From: DATLCI01 sp035526435 | Lineage (GTDB): Bacteria > Acidobacteriota > Terriglobia > Terriglobales > Acidobacteriaceae | Direction: 5' to 3' | Length of the DNA stretch: 16,184 bases | Assembly: GCA_035526435.1 (NCBI GenBank) | Contig: DATLCI010000225.1 | Coordinates: 1 to 16,184 of the forward strand | Shown here: positions 1-5,958 of the stretch, piece after piece | Position numbering within the stretch: position 1 is the first letter of the stretch | Layout: each line of letters begins with the position of its first letter | Position numbers and translations under genes: made by a program | Notes under the pieces: generated by a model | Seen by the model: the letters and a program-made list of their open reading frames with translations, nothing else | Databases searched by the model: none | Told to the model about the DNA's origin: nothing

Positions 1-309
1 CAGATGCTGTTGCCCTCACTGGAAGCGGGTGCGACCTCGGCCGTGCTCGCATTCGCTTCCGCGGCTCCCACCGCTTGCTATGAGGTTTACACCGCGTGGA
101 AGGAAGGCGACCTTGCCCTTGCAGCTCTCAAACAGGAGCGCATCAGCAAAGCTGCGAAGCGCATTGCCGGAGAATTCGGCGTACCCGGAACCAAGTACGC
201 CTCTGAGCTCAACGGCTATTACGGCGGCGTTGCTCGCCTTCCACTTTTGCCGCTGACAGCCGCCGAAAAGAGTGAGATCGAGACGCTCATGCGCGACATC
301 CGCAACTAG
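1..309 (+). CDS. DapA/N-acetylneuraminate lyase family aldolase, C-terminal fragment
   Basis: The reading frame is open from the first base and stops with TAG at 307-309, so only about the last 102 residues are present and the start lies outside the window. The visible part is the helical C-terminal tail of the dihydrodipicolinate synthase family: a segment rich in Ala/Ser (AFASAAPTACYEVYTAW), then LALAALKQERI, then GVPGTKYASELNGYYGG and RLPLLPLTAAEKSEIE, which is how these TIM-barrel class I aldolases end. The Schiff-base lysine and barrel motifs are not in the window, so the substrate cannot be told: 4-hydroxy-tetrahydrodipicolinate synthesis, a 4-hydroxy-2-oxoglutarate aldolase or another pyruvate-dependent lyase are all possible. 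Family placement is fairly secure, exact function is not. An internal ATG at 4 is not the real start. Confidence 0.8.
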   Translation, partial: QMLLPSLEAGATSAVLAFASAAPTACYEVYTAWKEGDLALAALKQERISKAAKRIAGEFGVPGTKYASELNGYYGGVARLPLLPLTAAEKSEIETLMRDIRN

Positions 310-345
310 CCATTCAACCTCTGGAGCCGTCCCTTCGATGTGCAT

Positions 346-372
346 GTAACCCGTTCAATGCAACGGGCTTAC
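346..372 (+). terminator. Imperfect hairpin after the aldolase gene, overlapping the korA -35 region
   Basis: GTAACCCGTT (346-355) can pair with AACGGG-c-TTAC (362-372), giving ten pairs with one bulged C and a 6-base loop. No T tract follows, so this is at best a weak terminator for the aldolase gene 37 bases upstream. It also covers the likely -35 region of the korAB promoter. Its function is uncertain. Confidence 0.3.
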
Positions 373-396
373 TTCGCCTGCACGTTGCCTTATAAT
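369..396 (+). promoter_or_regulatory. Putative sigma-70-type promoter for korAB
   Basis: A perfect TATAAT lies at 391-396, with a weak TTACTT at 369-374 sixteen bases upstream. The predicted transcript would start near 403 and have a leader of about 105 bases before korA. The -10 match is exact, but the -35 is poor, so this rests mainly on one hexamer in the right place. The whole gap 310-508 otherwise shows no gene that I can support. Confidence 0.45.
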
Positions 397-508
397 GAAA
401 TGTTCCCTAATAGCATTCCGCAGCATCCTGAAGGTGCTGCCGGGTCAATGGCAACGTCAGGGAAGTGCTACCACCACGTTAGTTCATTAAAGGAAGACGC
501 ACCTGAAA

Positions 509-2347
509 ATGGCCACCAGTGATCTCGCCGTAAAGGGCCAAGGCAGCCCCACGGAACCGAAGCGCGTCGTCAACGACTTTAGTATCCAGGTCGCGACCGT
601 CAACGGTTCGGGCTCCCAGTCCGCCAACAATGTCCTGCTGCGCAGCATCTTCCGCATGGGCATTCCGGTTTCCGGCAAAAATCTTTTTCCCTCTAACATC
701 GCCGGACTGCCAACCTGGTACACCATCCGTGCCAGCAAGCATGGCTACGTGGCCCGCAAGAAAGAGATCGACTTCCTCGTCGCCATGAACCCCGAGACCG
801 CGCAGGAAGACGTCAAATCACTTTCCCAGGGTGCGGTGGTGGTTTATGACGAGCCGCTAAACCTCAAAGCCCTCCGAGAAGACCTTACTTTTTATCCGGT
901 GCCCTACGACAAGCTGGTCGCCGCTATCTGCCCAGACGCTAAGCTGCGCAAGCTCGTAAAGAACATGATCTACGTCGGAGTGGTGGCGCAGATCCTGGAT
1001 ATCGACATCACCAAGGTTGAAAGCGAAGTAGGGAAGCAGTTCGCGAAGAAAGAAAAGGCCAAGAACCTCAATCTGGGTGCGATTCACGCCGGTTATGACT
1101 ACGCCAAAGCATCATTGCCCAAGGGCGACCCGTTTGTAGTGGAAGCCAGCAATCAGACTACGGGCAAGATCATCATTGACGGGAACGCGGCGTCGGCGCT
1201 GGGGGCTATGTTCGCGGGCGTCACTGTAGTCACCTGGTATCCCATTACGCCCTCGTCTTCAGTTGTCGAGCAACTCATTGACTACCTCAAGCGCTATCGC
1301 GTCACTGAAGATGGCAAGGCCACATTCGCTGTCGTCCAGGCAGAAGATGAGCTCGCCGCCATCGGCATGGTCATGGGAGCAAGTTGGGCGGGCGCTCGCT
1401 CCATGACCGCTACTTCTGGTCCCGGCATCTCGTTGATGGCTGAGTTCGTTGGCCTCGCCTATTACGCGGAGATTCCCGCCGTCATTTACGACATCCAGCG
1501 CGTTGGCCCTTCTACCGGACTTCCGACCCGAACCGCGCAGGGTGACATTCTTTTCTGCGCCACGCTATCCCACGGAGATACGAAACATGTTTTGCTTCTT
1601 CCCGGCAGCGTGAACGAATGTTTCACGATGGGCATGGAAGCCTTTGACCTTGCGGAAAAACTTCAGACACCCATTTTTGTCTTGTCCGATCTGGATCTCG
1701 GCATGAATAACTGGATGTCTGAGCCATTTGATTATCCTGAAAAGCCCATCGACCGCGGGAAGGTCCTCAGCCAAGCTGACTTGGAACGTCTAGGCGGGTT
1801 TGCGCGATACAAGGATGTGGACGGCGATGGCGTTCCCTATCGCACCCTGCCGGGGACCGACCATGCTGCCGCGGCATACTTCACCCGGGGTAGCGGACAC
1901 AACGAGAAGGCGCAATACAGCGAGCGGGGCGACGATTACCAGAACAACATGGAACGCCTCGATCGTAAATTCGAGACCGCGCGGGCCCTGGTTCCGAAAC
2001 CCGAGCTGGTAGCGCTGGGCACATCCAAGATTGGCATCATCGCTTTTGGAACCTCGGATTTCGCCATCCGTGAGAGCCGCGACCAATTGGGCAATGAATT
2101 CAAGATGAAGACCGATTACCTCCGGCTCCGCGCATTTCCGTTCTCGCGGGAGGTGCATGAATTCGTCGCCGCGCATGATCGCGTTTATGTCGTTGAGCAG
2201 AATCGCGACGGCCAAATGCTCAGTCTGCTGAAACTGGATATCGCCGCAGAGCAAGTGGGAAAACTGCGGAGTGTGCGTCACTTCAATGGCTTGCCCATCG
2301 ATGCACGTTCCGTGACCGATGACATTGTCTCGCAGGAAGGGAAGTAA
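509..2347 (+). CDS. korA: 2-oxoglutarate (2-oxoacid):ferredoxin oxidoreductase, alpha subunit (gamma-alpha fusion)
   Basis: The 612-residue subunit pairs with KorB to interconvert 2-oxoglutarate and CoA with succinyl-CoA, CO2 and reduced ferredoxin in the cytoplasm. Residues about 22-200 form the gamma (CoA-contacting) domain (VATVNGSGSQSANNVLLRSI), fused ahead of the alpha pyrimidine-binding domain, which holds YPITPSS at 244-250 and GPSTGLPTRT at 333-342. The C-terminal part (RALVPKPELV, then IIAFGTSDFAIRE) is the transketolase-C-like domain. This gamma-alpha fusion of about 600-650 residues is the KorA architecture known from mycobacteria and other aerobes; no 4Fe-4S ferredoxin (delta) domain is seen. 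The ATG at 509 follows AAAGGAAG at 489-496 with a fairly long spacer of 12 bases. korB starts one base after the TAA stop, so the two are translated as a unit. Substrate choice (2-oxoglutarate versus pyruvate or branched 2-oxoacids) is inferred from overall likeness. Confidence 0.93.
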   Translation: MATSDLAVKGQGSPTEPKRVVNDFSIQVATVNGSGSQSANNVLLRSIFRMGIPVSGKNLFPSNIAGLPTWYTIRASKHGYVARKKEIDFLVAMNPETAQEDVKSLSQGAVVVYDEPLNLKALREDLTFYPVPYDKLVAAICPDAKLRKLVKNMIYVGVVAQILDIDITKVESEVGKQFAKKEKAKNLNLGAIHAGYDYAKASLPKGDPFVVEASNQTTGKIIIDGNAASALGAMFAGVTVVTWYPITPSSSVVEQLIDYLKRYRVTEDGKATFAVVQAEDELAAIGMVMGASWAGARSMTATSGPGISLMAEFVGLAYYAEIPAVIYDIQRVGPSTGLPTRTAQGDILFCATLSHGDTKHVLLLPGSVNECFTMGMEAFDLAEKLQTPIFVLSDLDLGMNNWMSEPFDYPEKPIDRGKVLSQADLERLGGFARYKDVDGDGVPYRTLPGTDHAAAAYFTRGSGHNEKAQYSERGDDYQNNMERLDRKFETARALVPKPELVALGTSKIGIIAFGTSDFAIRESRDQLGNEFKMKTDYLRLRAFPFSREVHEFVAAHDRVYVVEQNRDGQMLSLLKLDIAAEQVGKLRSVRHFNGLPIDARSVTDDIVSQEGK

Positions 2348-2348
2348 C

Positions 2349-3425
2349 ATGTCGATGCCTCCGAACCCGCCCAGCACGAATCCCGCCCCTCCTACACCTC
2401 CGGCTGCGCCCAAGACGAACCGCATCGGACTTCAGGTCCTCGACTATAAGGGCGGCAAGACCACGCTGTGCGCTGGCTGCGGCCACAACGCCATCTCCGA
2501 GCGCATCATCGACGCCTTCTACGAAATGGGTATCCAGCCGGAGCGGGTGATGAAGCTGTCGGGCATCGGCTGCTCGTCAAAGAGCCCGGCGTATTTCATG
2601 AGCCGGTCGCACAGTTTCAACACGGTGCACGGACGCATGCCATCCGTGGCCACCGGCGCTACCTTGGCCAACCGCACCCTGACCGGCCTTGCCGTCAGCG
2701 GCGATGGCGACAGCGTCTCCATCGGCGCTGGCCAGTTCATGCACCTGATGCGCCGTAATCTGCCGCTCATCTACATTATCGAAGACAACGGCGTTTACGG
2801 CCTCACCAAAGGGCAGTTCTCCGCCACTGCCGATATGGGCTCCACGTTGAAAACAGGCGTCATTAACGACCTTCCGGCGATCGATGTATGCGCTCTGGCT
2901 ATCGAACTAGGCGCCACGTTCGTCGGGCGCTCGTTCTCGGGCGACAAGCGCCAGCTTCACAACATGATCAAGGCCGCCATTTCTCATAAGGGGACCGTTC
3001 TGCTCGACGTGATCTCCCCCTGCGTGACCTTCAATGATCACGATGGCTCCACCAAATCGTACAAGTACATGAAGGAGCACGAGGAGCCCGTGCACGAAGT
3101 CGGCTTCGTGCCGCATTTCGAAAATATCGCCGTTGATTACGCGGAGGGCACTACGACTTCAGTCCGCATGCACGATGGCTCCTATCTGCAATTGCGAAAG
3201 ATTGCGCCCGACTTCGACCCCACCGACCGTATCGGCGCCGTCAAAGCCCTGCATGAATCCAACGAGCGCGGCGAAGTTCTCACCGGAATCTTCTACATCA
3301 ACACGCAAAAGGCGAACTTCGTCGACCTCTTGAACCTTGTGCCGGAGCCGCTTGCCACTCTGCCGCAAGACAGAGTCCGCCCTTCCAAGTCCGTTTTGGA
3401 CAAGGTTATGCAAGGCTTGATGTAG
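2349..3425 (+). CDS. korB: 2-oxoglutarate (2-oxoacid):ferredoxin oxidoreductase, beta subunit
   Basis: This is the thiamine-diphosphate and [4Fe-4S] subunit of the KorAB enzyme, 358 residues. The TPP/Mg motif is visible as GDGDS (118-122) with the partner N147 in EDNGVYGLTKGQ. Four cysteines in the right places can hold the proximal [4Fe-4S] cluster: C41 and C44 (CAGCGH), C75 (GIGCSS) and C225 (SPCVTF). The ATG at 2349 is chosen because AGGAAGGGAAG (2334-2344) sits just upstream; an earlier in-frame ATG at 2319 would overlap korA by 29 bases and lacks this site. Residues 3-22 are a proline-rich leader (PPNPPSTNPAPPTPPAAP), longer than the usual start of the family, whose role is unknown. The stop is only 12 bases from the stop of the convergent small gene on the other strand, with no intrinsic terminator between them. 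Confidence 0.94.
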   Translation: MSMPPNPPSTNPAPPTPPAAPKTNRIGLQVLDYKGGKTTLCAGCGHNAISERIIDAFYEMGIQPERVMKLSGIGCSSKSPAYFMSRSHSFNTVHGRMPSVATGATLANRTLTGLAVSGDGDSVSIGAGQFMHLMRRNLPLIYIIEDNGVYGLTKGQFSATADMGSTLKTGVINDLPAIDVCALAIELGATFVGRSFSGDKRQLHNMIKAAISHKGTVLLDVISPCVTFNDHDGSTKSYKYMKEHEEPVHEVGFVPHFENIAVDYAEGTTTSVRMHDGSYLQLRKIAPDFDPTDRIGAVKALHESNERGEVLTGIFYINTQKANFVDLLNLVPEPLATLPQDRVRPSKSVLDKVMQGLM

Positions 3426-3437
3426 GTTTTAGAAAGA

Positions 3438-3650
3438 CTATTTCGTAGGCTTTTTTCCGGACTTCTCCCCGGAATGCTCGGGATTGCTTCCGGGCTCGGG
3501 ATAGTCAGAGTCGTTGTCCTTGAGCATCTCGTCCTGGTTACGATGCCCTAACTGTCCCCGCAGCGAGGTGTTGTGCTCCTGGCTGGGCTGATCGTCTTCG
3601 ACCGCGCCCTTGTGGATATCATTATCCGGATGCTCTTTGGTGTCAGTCAT
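3438..3650 (-). CDS. Small hydrophilic protein of unknown function (70 residues)
   Basis: The frame starts at ATG 3650 (MTDTKEHPDND) with GAGG a few bases upstream and ends at TAG 3438. It could be extended 10 residues upstream to 3680, but no ribosome site supports that. The protein has no cysteine, no membrane segment and no signal peptide. It is dominated by D, E, K, H, N, Q, G and P (HNTSLRGQLGHRNQDEM, DSDYPEPGSNPEHSG), so it is probably intrinsically disordered. I do not recognise a named family; small acidic proteins with a PEPGxNPEHSG-like tail are my impression of acidobacterial hypothetical proteins, but I cannot verify that. It converges on korB and stands alone. The clear codon structure and plausible start make it more likely real than not. 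Confidence 0.6.
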   Translation of the reverse strand: MTDTKEHPDNDIHKGAVEDDQPSQEHNTSLRGQLGHRNQDEMLKDNDSDYPEPGSNPEHSGEKSGKKPTK

Positions 3651-3679
3651 TGGCCCTCGTGCCCTGCTCGTCCTATTCA
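3650..3679 (+). promoter_or_regulatory. Weak candidate promoter for a possible small RNA ending at the 3771-3811 terminator
   Basis: TTGGCC (3650-3655) and TATTCA (3674-3679) are separated by 18 bases and point toward the orphan terminator. Both matches are partial, so this is only a suggestion. If real, it would give an RNA of about 125 bases. Confidence 0.2.
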
Positions 3680-3770
3680 TCCAGACTGCGCTACCTCGCC
3701 CACAAAGTCAAACGCAACACTGCAAAAAATCCCGTGTTCAAACTGACATCTCCACCCGTGGACTCCGTTC

Positions 3771-3811
3771 AGCGGCCCGGTTTCATCCTCTTTTGCCGGG
3801 CCGCTTTTTTT
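3771..3811 (+). terminator. Strong rho-independent terminator (plus strand)
   Basis: AGCGGCCCGG (3771-3780) pairs perfectly over ten bases with CCGGGCCGCT (3796-3805) across a 15-base loop, followed by a run of seven T (3805-3811). It works in the plus direction only, since the minus strand would have A after the stem. The nearest plus-strand gene upstream is korB, 345 bases away, with an opposite-strand gene in between. It therefore ends either a long korAB 3' tail or a small RNA, or it insulates the gene downstream. Confidence 0.85.
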
Positions 3812-3838
3812 GCCAGCAAAATGAATGGCATTTAAAAT
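3810..3838 (+). promoter_or_regulatory. Putative promoter for the ferredoxin-like gene
   Basis: TTGCCA (3810-3815) and TAAAAT (3833-3838) are spaced by exactly 17 bases. The -35 begins in the T run of the preceding terminator. The predicted start of transcription, about 3845, is only a few bases before the ATG at 3848, so the message would be nearly leaderless and would lack the GAGGG at 3839-3843. Confidence 0.45.
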
Positions 3839-3847
3839 GAGGGCCAC

Positions 3848-4195
3848 ATGTCCACCCCGCCGCGCACCCCTGGTCCACTCTATAAGCCGTTTGAAAAGCT
3901 GGTGAAGATCGCCGTATTTGGCAAAGAATTCGAAGTCCCGGAAGGGAACATCCTGCTGCGCGCCTTTCAATTCCTCGCGCCGGAGACTGTTCCTTACGGT
4001 CGCTTCTGCTGGAACGAAGATTGCCAGTACTGTCGCGTGGATTGTGATGAAGGGGAAGGCACCAAGTCGAGAAAGGCTTTGGCGTGCAAGCTGGTAGTGA
4101 AAAACGGACTGAGGGTCACTGAGGCCGCGCAGGAGATCCGTTACGTTCTACGTCCGTTGCAACTGACCCCGCCGGTGGGCCCGCAGAAAGATTAG
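3848..4195 (+). CDS. Small [2Fe-2S] ferredoxin-like protein
   Basis: A 115-residue cytoplasmic protein with the cysteine spacing of plant-type ferredoxins: C54-x4-C59-x2-C62-x17-C80 (RFCWNEDCQYC, then ALAC), inside a beta-grasp-like stretch (IAVFGKEFEVPEGNILLRAF at 21-40). A fifth cysteine lies at 66. The expected job is single-electron transfer, or acting as a (2Fe-2S)-binding subunit of a larger enzyme; the partner is not visible. It lies 422 bases after korB on the same strand, beyond a terminator, so it is not in the same operon. The start ATG at 3848 follows GAGGG by four bases. The TAG stop (4193-4195) overlaps the TAA stop of cpoB on the other strand by three bases. The cluster type is inferred from spacing alone. 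Confidence 0.8.
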   Translation: MSTPPRTPGPLYKPFEKLVKIAVFGKEFEVPEGNILLRAFQFLAPETVPYGRFCWNEDCQYCRVDCDEGEGTKSRKALACKLVVKNGLRVTEAAQEIRYVLRPLQLTPPVGPQKD

Positions 4196-5064
4196 TTGCT
4201 GCCGCGTCGCGTAGGCGACGGCTTTGAGGCTGTGGGCGCAGCCCCCAATTTCTTAAGACGGTCCCGCGCTTGCGTTGCCTCGATCGTCCGCGGATAGCGC
4301 CCGATCAAGCTGCGCAGCTCCCGCAGTCCTGCATCCCGCTGTCCGATCTCCAGCAAAGCGAATCCTTTCTTCAATTGCGCGGCTGCGGCCTTGTTGCCGC
4401 CCGGATACTGCTCCAATACCTTGTCGTACTCTTGTACTGCCCGGGCGTAGTCACCTTGACGATAAAGAATGTCAGCCAGGTAGAACTGTGCATTCCCGGC
4501 CAGTTCGGTAGTGCTGTAAAACTTCATGTAATCCACGAATTGCTGTTGCGCCAACTCATACTTAGCGGCGTTGTAATCCCGGAGCGCATTGTTGTAAAGC
4601 ACGTCTGCGGGCGGAGCTTGGCTCATTGGAGTCGATCCCGGTGCTCCCACCGCGGGCGCGGCCATGTTCTGTTGCGAGGCCTGCATGTCTTCCAATTGTT
4701 TACTCACCTTTGCCAGCCGTGTCTTTAACTCGTCCACACTGTCCTGCAACGACTGCACCTGAGTGGAAAGTTGGTCCACTTTGCCGCCGGAGTCCGTCAT
4801 CTGGGTGCGCACGCCCTTGTCAAAAGTGGAGAGACTATTGTTCAAGCGGTTGACGCTATCGGTGGATTGCTCCACCAGATTGCGCATCACGCCCATGCGT
4901 TCGTCGAATGACTGCTGCATCCGTGCCATCTGGTCTTGCAGGGCCTGGACCTGGGTCTGCAGTTGGATAAGCTGCTCTTTCGTTCCCGCGAACACGGGGC
5001 TGGCAAATACCACCAGAGCGAATATCAAAAGGATGGTCTTAGGAGATATCGATAGAGATTTCAT
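4192..5064 (-). CDS. cpoB: Tol-Pal system protein CpoB (YbgF), periplasmic coiled-coil/TPR protein
   Basis: The 290-residue protein has a signal peptide (residues 1-26, cut after VFA), a long coiled coil (about 28-130, heptad-rich: LIQLQTQVQALQDQM, VDQLSTQVQSLQDSVDELKTRL), a flexible Ala/Pro/Ser linker (135-152) and tetratricopeptide repeats (about 153-275: ALRDYNAAKYELAQQQFVDYM, AQFYLADILYRQGDYARAVQEYDKVLEQYP). This is the CpoB/YbgF layout. In proteobacteria CpoB binds TolA and coordinates peptidoglycan synthesis with outer-membrane constriction; a similar role here is inferred. It is the last gene of the Tol cluster, 85 bases after pal and separated from it by a long hairpin. No clear ribosome site precedes the ATG at 5064. 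The tail is basic (SPTRRGSN). Confidence 0.93.
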   Translation of the reverse strand: MKSLSISPKTILLIFALVVFASPVFAGTKEQLIQLQTQVQALQDQMARMQQSFDERMGVMRNLVEQSTDSVNRLNNSLSTFDKGVRTQMTDSGGKVDQLSTQVQSLQDSVDELKTRLAKVSKQLEDMQASQQNMAAPAVGAPGSTPMSQAPPADVLYNNALRDYNAAKYELAQQQFVDYMKFYSTTELAGNAQFYLADILYRQGDYARAVQEYDKVLEQYPGGNKAAAAQLKKGFALLEIGQRDAGLRELRSLIGRYPRTIEATQARDRLKKLGAAPTASKPSPTRRGSN

Positions 5065-5113
5065 AGGCTTTTTGGATTAGATGCTCGCTCCGGTGCGGAG
5101 TGAGCGGGAAATG

Positions 5114-5144
5114 TGGCGGGATGCGCCTTAATCGCATCCCGCCA
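5114..5144 (-). other. Long perfect inverted repeat between pal and cpoB
   Basis: TGGCGGGATGCG (5114-5125) and CGCATCCCGCCA (5133-5144) form a perfect 12-pair stem with a 7-base loop. It starts six bases after the pal stop in the minus-strand message. No T run follows on either strand, so it is not a classic intrinsic terminator. It could be an mRNA processing or stabilising element, or a partial attenuator that lowers cpoB relative to pal. Confidence 0.7.
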
Positions 5145-5149
5145 AGGTT

Positions 5150-5896
5150 CTATTTACCGGTGAGGACGAAGTGTCCGCGGCGATTCTGCTGCCAGCAGGA
5201 CTCATTCGATTCGGTGCAAGCCGGCTTTTCTTTGCCAAAGCTGGTGGTCTTGATACGCGAAGCATTCACCCCCGCCGCCACCAACGCATTTTGTACGGCA
5301 CGGGCGCGCTCGTCACCCAGGGCCAGGTTGTACTCGGTAGAGCCACGCTCATCACAGTGCCCTTCCACCATGATTTTGAACGAGGGCTTCTGCGCAAGCG
5401 CTTGCGCTGCGGCCGTGATGGCCTGCTGCGCATCGGGACGGATCGCTGCTGCGTCGTAATCGAAATAAACATCCCTTACGTTTTGGCTGAACCACTGTTC
5501 ATCCGTTTGCGTCACTGGCTGTTCCGTGACCGGCGGCGGCGCCGCTTGCGTCACGGTCACGCGGGCGGTGGCATCTTGCTGCCCCCCGGGACCTTTTGCG
5601 ACCAGCCGATAGCTGGTCGATTGCTCGGGCGTGACCATCTGCGAGCCGATGGGCTGCACTGCGCCAATGCCCTCAATGGAGACGTCCGTTGCATTGTCCG
5701 TGCGCCAGCTCAATTGGGTCTGTTGGCCTTTTTCAATATTATTTGGGCTTGCGCTGATTGACGCAGTCGGGGCTGGGGGCGGTGGCGGCGGTGCCTGCGG
5801 TGGTGGAGGCTGCTTCTTCGCGCATCCCGTGATGACGATCATGAGGGCCAACAGCAACCATGCTGGGAACTGAGATCTGCTGGTAGTTCGATTCAC
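5150..5896 (-). CDS. pal: Peptidoglycan-associated lipoprotein Pal with Ig-like insert
   Basis: The GTG at 5896 is chosen because GGAGG lies five bases upstream and it begins a lipoprotein signal; the frame stays open far upstream into tolB but without a plausible start. The 248 residues are: signal with lipobox ITGC (lipidated C25), a proline tract (30-42), an Ig-like beta domain (about 43-116: SPNNIEKGQQTQLSWRTDNA, then TSYRLVAKGPGG and ATARVTV), a linker, and an OmpA-type peptidoglycan-binding domain (137-247) with YFDYDAAAIRPDA, GHCDERGSTEYN (179-190) and the Pal-typical paired cysteines C227/C234 ahead of NRRG. It anchors the outer membrane to diaminopimelate of the wall and is released by TolA/TolB. 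The Ig-like domain is not found in E. coli Pal, which goes from the lipid anchor almost straight to the OmpA domain. It follows tolB after 62 bases. Confidence 0.93.
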   Translation of the reverse strand: MNRTTSRSQFPAWLLLALMIVITGCAKKQPPPPQAPPPPPPAPTASISASPNNIEKGQQTQLSWRTDNATDVSIEGIGAVQPIGSQMVTPEQSTSYRLVAKGPGGQQDATARVTVTQAAPPPVTEQPVTQTDEQWFSQNVRDVYFDYDAAAIRPDAQQAITAAAQALAQKPSFKIMVEGHCDERGSTEYNLALGDERARAVQNALVAAGVNASRIKTTSFGKEKPACTESNESCWQQNRRGHFVLTGK

Positions 5897-5958
5897 CGAA
5901 TCCTCCAAGTCAAACAATAGCTTTATCTTACAAGTTTTTGTCCCACTATGCAGGCAGC

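Noticed and set aside
340..522. 60-residue plus-strand frame before korA
   Set aside because: It overlaps the likely promoter and the korA start, has no ribosome site and its protein looks like random coding.
1790..2425. 211-residue minus-strand frame inside korA
   Set aside because: It is the antisense shadow of a clear KorA reading frame and spans the korA-korB junction.
3455..3474. TTCCGG...CCGGAA inverted repeat with a T run, considered as the korAB terminator
   Set aside because: The T run comes before the stem on the plus strand, and an A run follows it on the minus strand, so it has the wrong order for either direction; it lies within the small protein gene.
5171..5761. 196-residue plus-strand frame opposite pal
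   Set aside because: The opposite frame encodes an unmistakable Pal OmpA domain; this is a GC-rich shadow.
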